A stretch of DNA of 64,000 bases from Rariglobus hedericola (GCF_007559335.1 NZ_VMBG01000001.1:806001-870000); one strand, 5' to 3'; positions 27,755 to 37,307 are shown, numbered from the stretch's first letter. Translations and numbers: made by a program. The notes: generated from the sequence alone by a model not told the origin.

Positions 27755-28818
27755 TCCCGGCTTCTTCCCGCCTCATGATCTGCGCCGCCCTGATGCTCGG
27801 CAAAGCCGTCGCTGCAGACATCGTCTTCCCAGCTGGCGATTGGGCTCCGCCGCCAGCGGACGCCAAGGTCATCGCCCCGGCCTCGGTGGACCGCGCGGTC
27901 GCCGCACTCAAAGACGTCGTCGGTAAAGACGGCGTCTCCGGCGTGCTTGTCATCCAAAACGGATACGTGCTCTGGGCCGGCGACCGCATCGACGAAAAAC
28001 GCCCCGTCTGGTCCTGCACCAAGTCCGTCCTCAGCACGTGCCTCGGCCTGCTCTGGGACGACGGCAAACTTTCCCCCGACGACCTCGCCTCCAAATATCT
28101 GCCTGAACTCGCCGCCGATTATCCCACCGTCACCCTGCGCCACCTCGCCACATTCACGAGCGGCGTTCACGTAAAAGACGGCACGTTGGACATCGGCGCG
28201 CCCGACTACGCGCCCGGCACGGCGTTCCACTACTCCGCCCAATCCGATCTGCTCGCGCTCATCCTCACCCGCATCGCCGGCGAACCGCTGAACGATCTCT
28301 TCAAGCGCCGCATCGCCGATCCCCTCGGCATGGACCCCACCGGCTGGGAATGGAAAACCATCGGCGAGCGCGACGGTCTCGTCGTCAACGGCGGCGCCGG
28401 TTTCCCCGCGAGCGGCCTGCACATGACCGCTCGCAACCTCGCCCGCTTCGGCTGGCTCTACGCGAACGACGGCGTCTGGGACGGCCGCCGTCTCATCAGC
28501 CAGCGCTACATCGACTACGCCACGGTCGCGCGCGTGGACGCGTCTCTGCCGCCCCACGACCCCAAGGGTTGGTATACCGACCTGCCGGGCATTTACGGAC
28601 TCAACTGGTGGACCAACGGAGTCAGCCTCAAGGGCCGTCTCTGGCCCAGCGCGCCCGACCGCACGTTCGCCGCGCAGGGCAACCTCAACAACATCTGCAT
28701 CGTCATTCCCGAATGGAAACTGGTGCTCGTGCGCACCGGCCTCGACCAGGTCATCGATGTGCGGCTCTACGATGGCGCGCTCAAGCTCTTGGGCGAGGGT
28801 TTGCCCGCCACGCGTTGA
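27751..28818 (+). CDS. Exported beta-lactamase-family serine hydrolase
   Basis: The start ATG at 27751 overlaps the upstream TGA (ATGA), giving 355 residues. An N-terminal hydrophobic signal is present (MIPASSRLMICAALMLGKAV). The SxxK motif is S88-C-T-K91 in WSCTKSVLST. A second motif, YSAQSDLLALILTRI, supplies the Tyr, and a long C-terminal domain follows with NLNNICIVIPEWKLVLVRTG. This pattern fits beta-lactamase-like esterases often found in polysaccharide loci rather than true antibiotic-resistance enzymes. Together with the 5935 paralogue it provides two esterase-like proteins; this one is exported and that one is not. Removal of ester groups before lyase action is an inference. Confidence 0.84.
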   Translation: MIPASSRLMICAALMLGKAVAADIVFPAGDWAPPPADAKVIAPASVDRAVAALKDVVGKDGVSGVLVIQNGYVLWAGDRIDEKRPVWSCTKSVLSTCLGLLWDDGKLSPDDLASKYLPELAADYPTVTLRHLATFTSGVHVKDGTLDIGAPDYAPGTAFHYSAQSDLLALILTRIAGEPLNDLFKRRIADPLGMDPTGWEWKTIGERDGLVVNGGAGFPASGLHMTARNLARFGWLYANDGVWDGRRLISQRYIDYATVARVDASLPPHDPKGWYTDLPGIYGLNWWTNGVSLKGRLWPSAPDRTFAAQGNLNNICIVIPEWKLVLVRTGLDQVIDVRLYDGALKLLGEGLPATR

Positions 28819-28861
28819 GACCAACGTCCACCCCTCTATCCAGCTCTTTCCCTCTTCAACC

Positions 28862-31273
28862 ATGTCCGCCCGCGTCTTCATTCCCCCTTCCCGTCTGCAT
28901 CTTGGCGATGCCAACACGCTCCTACGTCACCCCGCCGACCTAGGCTCGTGGATCTGGCATCCGGCAAAAGCCCCGCAGGAAACCGCCGTGCTGCGTTTCC
29001 GGCTTCGGTTCTCGCTGGCCGCGCCCGCCGCGCCGCTCTTCCACGTCACCGCCGACCAGCGCTTCCAACTGCGTTGCGACGGACGCGACCTGACGTTCGG
29101 CCCCGACCGCTGCGATATCGAACACTGGACGGTCCACAGCATCCGCCCGGAGTTGCCCGCCGGTGAACATGAGTTGGAAGCCCTCGTCTGGTTCATCACG
29201 CCGCCCGCCGTCGCGCTCGGCTCCACAACCGAACCTACTCCGCCGATGGCGCAGATGTCGTGGCGCGGCGGTTTTATGTTTTACGCCGAGGACACGGACG
29301 GCGCGCAGTTCAACACCGGCACCGCCCCGTGGCTCGTCGAAGATCTCACGCCCGCCCTCTCGTTCGCCCGCCCGGATCTCCCCGGTTACCACGATGTGGG
29401 CCCGACCTTCGCCTTCGATCTCACCTTGTGGAACCAACCCGTCGCCGGAGCTGTTCCCGCCGCAGTCATTCGTCCTCCCATTGCGATCAATCCCCACGGT
29501 GTCCGCCGCCCCGGCTGGTGCCTGCATCCCGCCACGCTGGCCGAACAGGAACGCGTCGCCTGGACCGGCGGACGTATCCGCGCGCTCAGGACACACCGCG
29601 ATGAAACCGTGTGGACGGAGTCCGACACCCGAGCCGCCGGTCTCGCCGATTGGCAGGCGCTGCTCGACAAGGGTGCTCCCGTTACCGTCCCGCCCCACAC
29701 TACCCTCGTGTTGTTGTGGGATTTTGAAACCTACGTCTGCGGCTACCCCGCCGCCCGCGTTTCCGGCGGCGCCGACGCCCGCCTCGCCTGGAGTTGGGCG
29801 GAGTCGCTTTATAACGAAACCTCCCCCGCAGCCGTGACGGGCAACTCCCTCAAGGGCCACCGCGACGAGATTGTCGGCAAGGTCTTCGTGGGCATCGAGG
29901 ACGCGTGGAAAATCAGCACCGCGCCCACGCACACCACTCCCGCGCTCTGGTGGCGCTGCGGACGCTACGCACGCCTCACCATCGAAACCGCCGACACGCC
30001 GCTCATCGTCACCGCACTCGGTCTGACCACCACTGGTTACCCACTCGACCGCACCGGCTCATGGTCCTCGTCCGACGCCGGCTGGGATCGCCTCCTTCCG
30101 CTGTTCGAACGCGCCCAACGCCGCGCCGCCCACGAGGTGTGGGTGGACACGCCTTATTACGAGCAGCTCGGCTACATCGGCGACAACGTCCTCATGGCCC
30201 TGCACAACTACGCGTGGTTCGGCGACGCCCGCCTGAGCCGCCGCGCCATCGAGGTCTTCGGTTGGTCGCGCCGTGAATCCGGCATGATCGCGGAGCGTTA
30301 CCCGTCGAACTGGCGTCAGGAAAGCGCGACGTTCGCCCTGCTCTGGCCGACCATGTTGCGCGACTACGCGTGGTGGCGCGACGACGCCGCGTTTATCAAA
30401 TCCCAACTCCCCGTCCTGCGCAGCCTGCTCGCCGAATTCGAATCGCTGGCCGAAGACGACGGGCTCCTGCATCACATCCCCGGCTGGCGTTTCATCGACT
30501 GGGTGCCGGAGTGGGACACCGGCTGCGGCCCCGGCGTGCGCGAGGGCGATTCAAGCATCGTCAATCTCCACTGGGTGCGAGCCCTCCAAGCCGCCGCGCA
30601 GATTGAAAACGCCCACGGCAATCCCTTGCTGGCCCAGCTCTGCGACAAGCAGGCCGCCAAGGTATTCGGGCGCGTGCTCGACCGCTACTGGGATGAGAAA
30701 CGGGCGTTGCTCCTCGACACCGTGGACAACCCTGCCGCCAGCGAACACGCGCAAACCTTCGCCCTTCTCACCGGCCTGCTCCCCGCCGAAAAAACCCAGG
30801 CGTGCCTCGCCGCGCTCCGCAGCGAACCGTCCCTCGCCCGCGCCACGATCTACTTCTCGTTCTACGTCATCGAGGCGCTCTACCTGCACGGCGACGAAGC
30901 CGAACTGCACCGGCGGCTCACCCCCTGGCGTGCGCTGCCCGAGCTCGGTTTCACGTCCACGCCCGAGACGCCCGAGCCCACCCGCAGCGACGCCCACGCA
31001 TGGGGTGCGCATCCCGCCTGGCACACCCTCGCGAGCATCGCCGGCGTGCGTCCCGCCTCCGCAGGTTTCCAACACGTGCGCATCGCACCGTGCCTGAACA
31101 CGCTCAACCAACTCACCTGTGCGGTCGCCCACCCGCAGGGCCTCGTGGAGCTGGACCTGCGTGTCGTCGGCACGAAGGCCGCCGGCACCATCACCCTCCC
31201 CGGCACGGTCGGCGGCGAGTTCGTTTGGCGCGGAGACACCACTCCGCTGCACCCCGGCCGCAATGTGCTCTAA
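28862..31273 (+). CDS. Alpha-L-rhamnosidase-like glycoside hydrolase (GH78 type)
   Basis: The 803-residue protein starts at the ATG at 28862. Its N-terminal half has beta-sandwich domains typical of GH78 (LGSWIWHPAKAPQETAVLRF; PGYHDVGPTFAF). The central motif VDTPYYEQLGYIGDN corresponds to the family motif in which the Glu is the general acid (about Glu434). It is followed by the helical barrel (RRESGMIAERYPSNWRQES) and a C-terminal beta domain. No signal peptide is evident, so it may act on imported oligosaccharides. Release of terminal L-rhamnose would agree with the rhamnose isomerase at 46033. GH78-like proteins sometimes hydrolyse other sugars, so the activity should be read as probable. 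Confidence 0.82.
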   Translation: MSARVFIPPSRLHLGDANTLLRHPADLGSWIWHPAKAPQETAVLRFRLRFSLAAPAAPLFHVTADQRFQLRCDGRDLTFGPDRCDIEHWTVHSIRPELPAGEHELEALVWFITPPAVALGSTTEPTPPMAQMSWRGGFMFYAEDTDGAQFNTGTAPWLVEDLTPALSFARPDLPGYHDVGPTFAFDLTLWNQPVAGAVPAAVIRPPIAINPHGVRRPGWCLHPATLAEQERVAWTGGRIRALRTHRDETVWTESDTRAAGLADWQALLDKGAPVTVPPHTTLVLLWDFETYVCGYPAARVSGGADARLAWSWAESLYNETSPAAVTGNSLKGHRDEIVGKVFVGIEDAWKISTAPTHTTPALWWRCGRYARLTIETADTPLIVTALGLTTTGYPLDRTGSWSSSDAGWDRLLPLFERAQRRAAHEVWVDTPYYEQLGYIGDNVLMALHNYAWFGDARLSRRAIEVFGWSRRESGMIAERYPSNWRQESATFALLWPTMLRDYAWWRDDAAFIKSQLPVLRSLLAEFESLAEDDGLLHHIPGWRFIDWVPEWDTGCGPGVREGDSSIVNLHWVRALQAAAQIENAHGNPLLAQLCDKQAAKVFGRVLDRYWDEKRALLLDTVDNPAASEHAQTFALLTGLLPAEKTQACLAALRSEPSLARATIYFSFYVIEALYLHGDEAELHRRLTPWRALPELGFTSTPETPEPTRSDAHAWGAHPAWHTLASIAGVRPASAGFQHVRIAPCLNTLNQLTCAVAHPQGLVELDLRVVGTKAAGTITLPGTVGGEFVWRGDTTPLHPGRNVL

Positions 31274-31321
31274 GCCGAGCCAGTTCCGCTCCGTTAATCT
31301 CATCCCTTTCCATACATCACC

Positions 31322-32692
31322 ATGTCTCGGTTAATTCGTATCTGCCTTCTTACCCTAGCCTTCTTGCCCGGCGCTCTTTTCGCCCAAAGCCCCGTCCCGC
31401 CGGTAGCCGCCCCGCTCTCCGCCTGGACAGAGATCGAGGCCGAAGCCGCCAAGGCTCCGCCCACCGGCTACAACGCGTATAAGGCTGCACTCGCGTCCCG
31501 TCCCATGTGGAAAAACTACTTCGCGACCTACGCGAACTGGACCGCCCCGGCGCCGCGCGTTCCCGCCGATGGTCGCCTGCCCAACCTTTCCGAAAAGCCC
31601 CGCCAGCCGCGCTTCCCGCTCACACCTCGCGTCTGGCCGGCCAAGCCCGGCGAGGCTTCCGTGTGCCTCTGGGAGGACGACAAGGTCGCCGCCGTCAGCT
31701 TCGGCATCGATGACAACAACGCCATGGAAGTGCCCATGTGGCTCGAGATCTCCCGCACCTATGGGGGCATTCCCATCACCTGGAATCTTATCACCTCGAA
31801 TATCGACGGAGTCATCGATCGCGGCCGCGTTGGCTCCGCCGGCACCTGGACTCTCTGGAAATCCGTCCTCGATCAGGGTTACCAGATCCAGTCCCACAGC
31901 GTGAGCCACGTCGGCAACCCGGTGCTGGAGGACGGCTGGCCCGGTCCCGACTGGGAGGCCGCCGAATCCATGCGCCAGCTCGACACCAACCTGCCCGGCC
32001 AACACACGAAGGTCTTCGTGCCCCCGGGCGCTTCGATCAAGTTCTTCGCCGTGAGCGGCGCCTGGCGCGCCAGCGTCGTCAAATACTACGCCTCCGCCCG
32101 CGGCTCCAGCGGCATCCCGATCAATCCAGCCAACCAGACCGACTACTTCGACATCCGCACCACGGCGAATATCGGCCCCTTCGTCGCCGACGAGGTCACA
32201 CCCGGCACGCCGGCCTGGATCGCCAACAACCAGCTCAAGAGCATCCTCGACCCCGCGCACAAAAACTACCGCGGCTGGGCCACCTTCTTCACCCATGCCC
32301 TCAATTTCAAAGACGCCGCGCTCTTAACCACGAAAGACCCCGCGCTCGCCAAGGTCTTCGACTTCTACAACAAAAACCGCGACCAGCTCTGGGTCGGCCA
32401 GTTCGCCAACGTCGCCCTCTACGGCCAGCAGCGCGACACCGCCACGATCAAGATCCTCCGCACCGACGCCTCGGGTATCGCCCTCGATCTCACCAGCCGC
32501 ATGGACCCGGAGGTCTTCGACTATCCGCTCACCGTAAAAGTGCGCCTCCCCGATGCCTGGGCCGCTGTCGCCGCTTCCCAGGCCGGCTCCCCCGTCCCTT
32601 GTTCCGTCGTGCGCAACGATGGCGCCACCTACGCTCTCGTGAAGGCCCGCCCCGACCGTGGCGAAATCCTCGTCGCGCCCAAGAAAAACTGA
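31322..32692 (+). CDS. Exported polysaccharide-deacetylase-like protein (CE4/NodB fold)
   Basis: The 456-residue protein has a signal peptide (MSRLIRICLLTLAFLPGALF, then AQS). NodB-type motifs are present: the Asp motif AAVSFGIDDNNAM (Asp130-Asp131) and the metal-binding HxxxH as H192-S-V-S-H196 in IQSHSVSHVGNP. Family members remove N- or O-acetyl groups from polysaccharides with a divalent metal. The motif 1 Asp-Asp pair and motif 2 are intact; I cannot assign motifs 3-5 surely. A C-terminal beta region of about 100 residues is extra. The gene lies 48 bp after the rhamnosidase gene and 12 bp before the unknown-family paralogue, and would act outside the cytoplasmic membrane. Confidence 0.78.
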   Translation: MSRLIRICLLTLAFLPGALFAQSPVPPVAAPLSAWTEIEAEAAKAPPTGYNAYKAALASRPMWKNYFATYANWTAPAPRVPADGRLPNLSEKPRQPRFPLTPRVWPAKPGEASVCLWEDDKVAAVSFGIDDNNAMEVPMWLEISRTYGGIPITWNLITSNIDGVIDRGRVGSAGTWTLWKSVLDQGYQIQSHSVSHVGNPVLEDGWPGPDWEAAESMRQLDTNLPGQHTKVFVPPGASIKFFAVSGAWRASVVKYYASARGSSGIPINPANQTDYFDIRTTANIGPFVADEVTPGTPAWIANNQLKSILDPAHKNYRGWATFFTHALNFKDAALLTTKDPALAKVFDFYNKNRDQLWVGQFANVALYGQQRDTATIKILRTDASGIALDLTSRMDPEVFDYPLTVKVRLPDAWAAVAASQAGSPVPCSVVRNDGATYALVKARPDRGEILVAPKKN

Positions 32693-32704
32693 GCCCCTCC
32701 AACG

Positions 32705-34270
32705 ATGCGCCCACTCCTCAACACCGCACTCCTCGGTCTTCTCACGCTCGTCTCCGCGCACGCGGAAACCGTGTCACAGGTTTCCCAATACGGCGTCACC
32801 TGGACCTTCGACCGTCCGCGCGAGACCGGCCGCTTCGTGACCGGCGACCATTGGGTCGTCGGCCCCGTCACCATCGTTTCCGTGTCACCCGCATCCGGCC
32901 CCTCCGCGGACACCTCGCCCGCCACCGAAGCGACCAAGAGCCGTTATGGCGCCGCCGCCCTCGTGGACGACCGCCGCATGCGCAACGGCTCCATGATCGT
33001 CGCCGGCCCCGCGCCGCGCGGACCGAAAAACAGCACCGGCTTCGACCAGCAGGGCTACGACTCCCGCGCCATCAACTACGAGCCCGCGCTCTCGCAGTCC
33101 TTCCCGTTGCTAGTAAATCCCGGCACCAGTCTTATCTCCACCGTCAGCAATGAGGAGCGCGACGCCTCCGGCAAACTCGCCACGCCTTCCATTCTCGGCC
33201 AGTTCCGCTTTTTCCTCACCAAGCCGCTCGAGTCACTCGCCCTGCGCTCGGCCGCCGTCCTCACCGTGCTCGACAAGGCCCCGCCCGCCGACGCGTTTCG
33301 TCCCGCCTACGCGGGCAAGGACAAGACGATCTACCGCGCCGGCACCCTTCGCCGCGATCTGCTGCCCAAGCTGCCCCCCGTCGCCTCGACGCCCGACTGG
33401 GCCATGATGGAGCGCATCTTTGAGCGTCCTTGGCTCGATCACACCGCGTCCTGGACCAACCAGCACCTGCTGCCCGGCGAAAACCAGCCAAGCTACGGTC
33501 GCGAATTCGCCCGTCTCACCTCCATTGCCGCGCTCATGGTGATGCTCGACGTGCCGCCCGAGCGCCGGGAAAAACTTCTGCTCAGCTACATCCAACTCGG
33601 CATCGATCTCTCGGCCGTCGCCCGCATGGGCCGCCACTGGTTCCCCGACGGCGGACACTGGCAGGGCCGCAAATGGCCCATCCTCTTCGCCAGCATGATG
33701 CTCGACGCACCCGCGCTGCGCGACTTTCCCAAGACCGATCCGGCCGTCCCCGTTTACGGCTACTTCAAAGTCAACCCGAGCCCCGACGGCACCAAGCCCG
33801 CGACCCTGTTCCAAGAGGACGTCACCACCTACTACGGCCGCGGTGGCGATGGCCAGAACGTGCTCTGGCAAATCGGCTCGCACACCGGCCCGAAGCAGCC
33901 CTACGAGGAAAAATCCCGCGCGAGTTTCGAAAAAGGCGACAATTTCCTTGATGCCTACCGTCCCAACAACGCCTGCTCCTGGATCGGCACCGCCCTAGCC
34001 GCGAGCCACATGAAGGCCATCGCACTGTGGAACCACGACGCCTACTTCGACTACATGGACCGCTGGATGAGCCCCGACGAAAAATGGGACCAGCCCAAGT
34101 GGCTGCCGAAAGGCGCCACGCGCAGCTTCGACCTCTTCACCGAGGAGATGTGGCGCGCCCACCGCGCTTCCGCGCCGGACCAGCCCCGCGGACGCGACAA
34201 CCTCAAGTGGGTCTGGGACGCCACCAACCGCTCCGGCTCCCTCGTTCCCAATCCAACCGTCACGCCATGA
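32705..34270 (+). CDS. Exported protein of unrecognised family, paralogue of the 1681 gene
   Basis: The 521-residue protein has a signal peptide (MRPLLNTALLGLLTLVSAHA). It shares with the 1681 protein an N-terminal GVTWTFDRPRETGRF block, VNPGTSLISTVS, LRSAAVLTVLDKAPPADAFR, GRKWPILFA at about 321-329, and WNHDAYFDYMDRWM at about 442. The insertions relative to the paralogue lie mostly in the N-terminal region (near residues 60-110) and before the last motif. The family is not recognised. Conserved Trp, His, Asp and Arg clusters and a helix-rich body make an enzyme plausible. It sits in the LacI-linked operon between the deacetylase-like gene and an esterase gene whose ATG overlaps its stop by 4 bp. 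Confidence 0.8.
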   Translation: MRPLLNTALLGLLTLVSAHAETVSQVSQYGVTWTFDRPRETGRFVTGDHWVVGPVTIVSVSPASGPSADTSPATEATKSRYGAAALVDDRRMRNGSMIVAGPAPRGPKNSTGFDQQGYDSRAINYEPALSQSFPLLVNPGTSLISTVSNEERDASGKLATPSILGQFRFFLTKPLESLALRSAAVLTVLDKAPPADAFRPAYAGKDKTIYRAGTLRRDLLPKLPPVASTPDWAMMERIFERPWLDHTASWTNQHLLPGENQPSYGREFARLTSIAALMVMLDVPPERREKLLLSYIQLGIDLSAVARMGRHWFPDGGHWQGRKWPILFASMMLDAPALRDFPKTDPAVPVYGYFKVNPSPDGTKPATLFQEDVTTYYGRGGDGQNVLWQIGSHTGPKQPYEEKSRASFEKGDNFLDAYRPNNACSWIGTALAASHMKAIALWNHDAYFDYMDRWMSPDEKWDQPKWLPKGATRSFDLFTEEMWRAHRASAPDQPRGRDNLKWVWDATNRSGSLVPNPTVTP

Positions 34271-35925
34271 ACATCGCCCGCTCCTTCTTCCTGCTGCTCG
34301 CCATCGTCTCCCTCGCTGCTCTGCCAACGCAGGCGCAGCAACCCGCGCCAACACTCCGGCTGCCCGCGATCCTGAGCGACCACATGGTCATCCAACGCGA
34401 CACGCCCGCGCGCGTCTGGGGCTGGGCCCAACCCGGCGAAACCGTGACCATCACCCTCGGTCAGGCCACCGCCACCGCCAAGGCCGACGACCAAGGCGAA
34501 TGGTCCGCCACCTTGGCGAAGCTGGCCGCATCCGACGCTTCTCTCGAAATGATCGTCAAGAGTGGTGCCGACACGCTCACCGTGCGCGACATCCTGGTCG
34601 GCGACGTCTGGGTGTGTTCGGGTCAATCCAACATGGCGTTCCAACTCGCTAACTGCGCCGACGGCCCGGCGGAACTCGCCAAAGCCCAGCGCCCCGAAAT
34701 GCGTTTCTTCCAGGTGCCCGGCGTTTCTTCCGGCACGCCCCTCGCCGACACCAAAGGCCAGTGGGTCGTGTGCACCCCGGCGACCGCCAAAGGCTTCTCC
34801 GCCGTCGGCTACTACTTCGGCCGCGAGATCCAGCAGTCGCAAAAAGTCCCCGTCGGCTTGATCGGCTCAAACCAAGGCGCCTCTCGCGCCCAAGTCTGGC
34901 TGAGCCGCGAGGCCCTCGCCGCCGATCCCGACCTGAACAAAATCTACCTCCAGCCCTTTGCGGCCATTCTGGACAATCCGGAAGAGGCGAAAGCCGCCCA
35001 TGAAAAGTGGATGAAGGAAGGCGGCGAAAAATATCAGCAAGATCGCAGGGCATGGTTTTCCGAACGCTTCATGGCGGACAAAAAAAAGGAGCCCTTCACG
35101 AAACCCATGCCACAGCCGCCGGCGACGCCCGAGCCGCTCAACGTCACGGAACAAACCGGCTTCTCCACCGTGCTCTTCAACGCGCGCATTAATCCCTTGG
35201 TCAACTTCCCCATCCGCGGGGCGCTCTGGTATCAGGGCGAGGGCAACGTGAACGACGCCCTTTACGACCGCCTCCTCTCCGCCCTCATCACCGACTGGCG
35301 CACGCGTTGGGGCATCGGTGATTTTCCGTTCCTCATCGTCCAACTGCCCAACAAGAGCAAACAGCAGCGCGATCCCGCCGAGCAACTTGGCGGCTGGGCA
35401 CCCATCCGCGAGCGGCAATTCAAAGTTCACCAGAACCTCGCCAACGTCGGCATCGTCGCGAGCATTGATCTCGGCTCGACGGAAGACCCGATTGAAAACA
35501 ACAACCTGCACCCGGTTGAAAAAGAGAACATCGGCAAACGCCTCGCCCTCGTCGCCGGACACTACCCCTATGGTGAAAAAGGCGAGTTCAGCGGCCCCAT
35601 CCTCGGAAAATCGAGCATCGAAGGCGCAAAGATCGAGCTCACCTTTGATCACGCGGCCGACGGCCTGAAGATCGGCACGCCGCCTAAAACCTCGCTCACG
35701 CCGCAACCGCCCGTCGACGAGCTGCGCGGTTTCGCGATCGCCGGAGCCGACAAAAAATTCGTCGCCGCCAAGGCGATCATCGTGGCACCGGACCGCGTGT
35801 CGGTCTGGAGCGAGTCGGTCCCCAAGCCCGCATTCGTCCGCTACGGCTGGCAGTTAAGCCCCGTGGTCAATCTCTACAACAGCGCCGACCTCCCCGCCTT
35901 CCCCTTCCGCACGGACACCGACTGA
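34267..35925 (+). CDS. Sialate O-acetylesterase-like exported esterase
   Basis: The start ATG at 34267 overlaps the preceding TGA. The 552-residue protein has a signal peptide (MNIARSFFLLLAIVSLAALP, then TQAQ). An N-terminal beta domain (LPAILSDHMVIQRDTPARVW) leads to the SGNH-type catalytic region: the nucleophile S121 lies in CSGQSNMAF, then IGSNQGASRAQVW, ALWYQGEGNVND, and a late LHPVEKENIGKRLA with the probable catalytic His. This matches the SASA family, members of which remove O-acetyl groups from sialic acids, xylan or pectin-type glycans. In this locus, acetylated polysaccharide rather than sialic acid is the likelier target. It is the last gene of the operon; its 3' end overlaps the convergent Nudix gene by 52 bp. 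Confidence 0.88.
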   Translation: MNIARSFFLLLAIVSLAALPTQAQQPAPTLRLPAILSDHMVIQRDTPARVWGWAQPGETVTITLGQATATAKADDQGEWSATLAKLAASDASLEMIVKSGADTLTVRDILVGDVWVCSGQSNMAFQLANCADGPAELAKAQRPEMRFFQVPGVSSGTPLADTKGQWVVCTPATAKGFSAVGYYFGREIQQSQKVPVGLIGSNQGASRAQVWLSREALAADPDLNKIYLQPFAAILDNPEEAKAAHEKWMKEGGEKYQQDRRAWFSERFMADKKKEPFTKPMPQPPATPEPLNVTEQTGFSTVLFNARINPLVNFPIRGALWYQGEGNVNDALYDRLLSALITDWRTRWGIGDFPFLIVQLPNKSKQQRDPAEQLGGWAPIRERQFKVHQNLANVGIVASIDLGSTEDPIENNNLHPVEKENIGKRLALVAGHYPYGEKGEFSGPILGKSSIEGAKIELTFDHAADGLKIGTPPKTSLTPQPPVDELRGFAIAGADKKFVAAKAIIVAPDRVSVWSESVPKPAFVRYGWQLSPVVNLYNSADLPAFPFRTDTD

Positions 35926-36437
35926 ATTTGAAAGACGGCGAGCGCATGGCGCATGGAATCGAAGGCAAGCTCGCGGGGATCAATTTCCGCTGGCGGACGC
36001 AGCAACCAGTCGGAGACCTCATCTCGCTGAAGGATGACGTCGAACGACGCGGCTCGTGCATGAAAAAAAACATCGCATACGGGACGGGTGAGCTCGCGAT
36101 AAGTGTATCGATTGGGATGCGAGCAGAGATAGCCCACATCGGTGAGCACAAGGCCGATTTCTTCAGTGATTTCCCGTTGGACAGCCTGCTCCAAAGACTC
36201 TCCATCATCCACAAAACCGCCCGGCATCGCGAGCAGTCCCAGCCCGGGATTGCGGGCGCGACGAATGAGCAGCAAACGGCCGGACGGATCGAGAATAAGA
36301 GCCGCGACGGCGACAATGGGATTATTGAATTCGCGATGGTCGCAGGCGCGACAGTGCCGGCGGCCCTGCGGCTCGCGGGTGTAATCCGGCGAGCCGCAAA
36401 GCGGACAATGCGTATAGGAGTCGTTGAGCGTGGGCAT
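35874..36437 (-). CDS. Nudix hydrolase with N-terminal zinc ribbon
   Basis: The start at 36437 gives 187 residues. A four-Cys zinc ribbon is at C11, C14, C29 and C32 (CPLCG, CRACD). The Nudix box is complete from G74 to about L96: GFVDDGE, seven residues, then REITEEIGL. The form resembles NudC-like or YfcD-like nucleotide-diphosphate hydrolases. It is 16 bp downstream of deoC on the same strand, so they are probably co-transcribed. Its C-terminus converges on, and overlaps, the esterase gene. The substrate is unknown; an upstream in-frame start would add 64 low-complexity residues and is not favoured. Confidence 0.88.
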   Translation of the reverse strand: MPTLNDSYTHCPLCGSPDYTREPQGRRHCRACDHREFNNPIVAVAALILDPSGRLLLIRRARNPGLGLLAMPGGFVDDGESLEQAVQREITEEIGLVLTDVGYLCSHPNRYTYRELTRPVCDVFFHARAASFDVILQRDEVSDWLLRPPAEIDPRELAFDSMRHALAVFQIQSVSVRKGKAGRSALL

Positions 36438-36453
36438 GGGCTTGAGCCCTTGG

Positions 36454-37233
36454 TCAATAGCCGGCAGGCGCGGCGACAGACGAGGAAACTCCTCCCAGAT
36501 GCGGATTCGGCAAGGCTCCCGCAAAGCCGCGTGCAATGGCCTCATTGAGCATGGCCTTGGTGGCGGTGGCGCCGATTCGGGTGACGCCGAGTTCGCGCAC
36601 GGCAAGTAATTCGTCAAGCGTGCGAACACCGCCTGCCGCCTTGATCTGAATGTGGGCGGCGGTGTGTTTGCGCATCAGCCGGAGATGCTCGTGGGTGGCA
36701 CCCTTGTAGTTGTATTGCCCGTCGCTCTGCTTGACGAAACCGTAGCCGGTGGACGTTTTCACGAAGGCGACATTCACCTTGGAACAGATCTCGCACAAAC
36801 GGATGATCTCCTCGTTGGTCAGGTAGTCGTTTTCGAAGATGACCTTGAGGATCGAGCCGGCGGCTACCGTGGCCTGGTTGATGAGGTCGATCTCTCGCTC
36901 CACGTAAGTCCAGTCGCCACTTTTCACTTTGCCGTTGTTGACAACCATATCGATTTCGCGGGCTCCGGCGAGAGCGGCTGCCTCGGCCTCGATCACCTTG
37001 ATGCCCGTGGTGCTGTTACCGTGAGGAAATCCGATGACGGCGCAGGCCATGACATCGGTGCCCGCGAAAACATCGAGTGCCGCACGAATGGAATACGGTT
37101 TAACACAGGCGGTGGCGACGCCGTAGTCGCGGGAAAGCCGGCATCCAGCCAAAACGTCCGCGTCCGACATCGTCGGATGCAGGAGAGAGTGATCGATCAT
37201 CTTGGCCAGTTGAGTGAGGGTGGGTTGAGTCAT
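36454..37233 (-). CDS. deoC: Deoxyribose-phosphate aldolase
   Basis: The 259-residue protein is a DeoC TIM barrel. The Schiff-base Lys is K159 in FVKTSTGYG, the assisting Asp is D95 in EIDMVVNN, and the second Lys lies in IQIKAAGGVR. It cleaves 2-deoxy-D-ribose 5-phosphate to acetaldehyde and glyceraldehyde 3-phosphate; related enzymes act on other deoxy sugars, and in a locus rich in rhamnose functions an alternative substrate is possible. It is followed at 16 bp by the Nudix gene. The space to the divergent AraC gene (37234-37395) holds a 14-bp perfect palindrome. Confidence 0.93.
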   Translation of the reverse strand: MTQPTLTQLAKMIDHSLLHPTMSDADVLAGCRLSRDYGVATACVKPYSIRAALDVFAGTDVMACAVIGFPHGNSTTGIKVIEAEAAALAGAREIDMVVNNGKVKSGDWTYVEREIDLINQATVAAGSILKVIFENDYLTNEEIIRLCEICSKVNVAFVKTSTGYGFVKQSDGQYNYKGATHEHLRLMRKHTAAHIQIKAAGGVRTLDELLAVRELGVTRIGATATKAMLNEAIARGFAGALPNPHLGGVSSSVAAPAGY

Positions 37234-37307
37234 AGAGTGACGAACATGGCTCGAAGAGGGAGACGTTCGACATGAACGATCCTATCATGTGGCGACCGTA
37301 AAAAACA

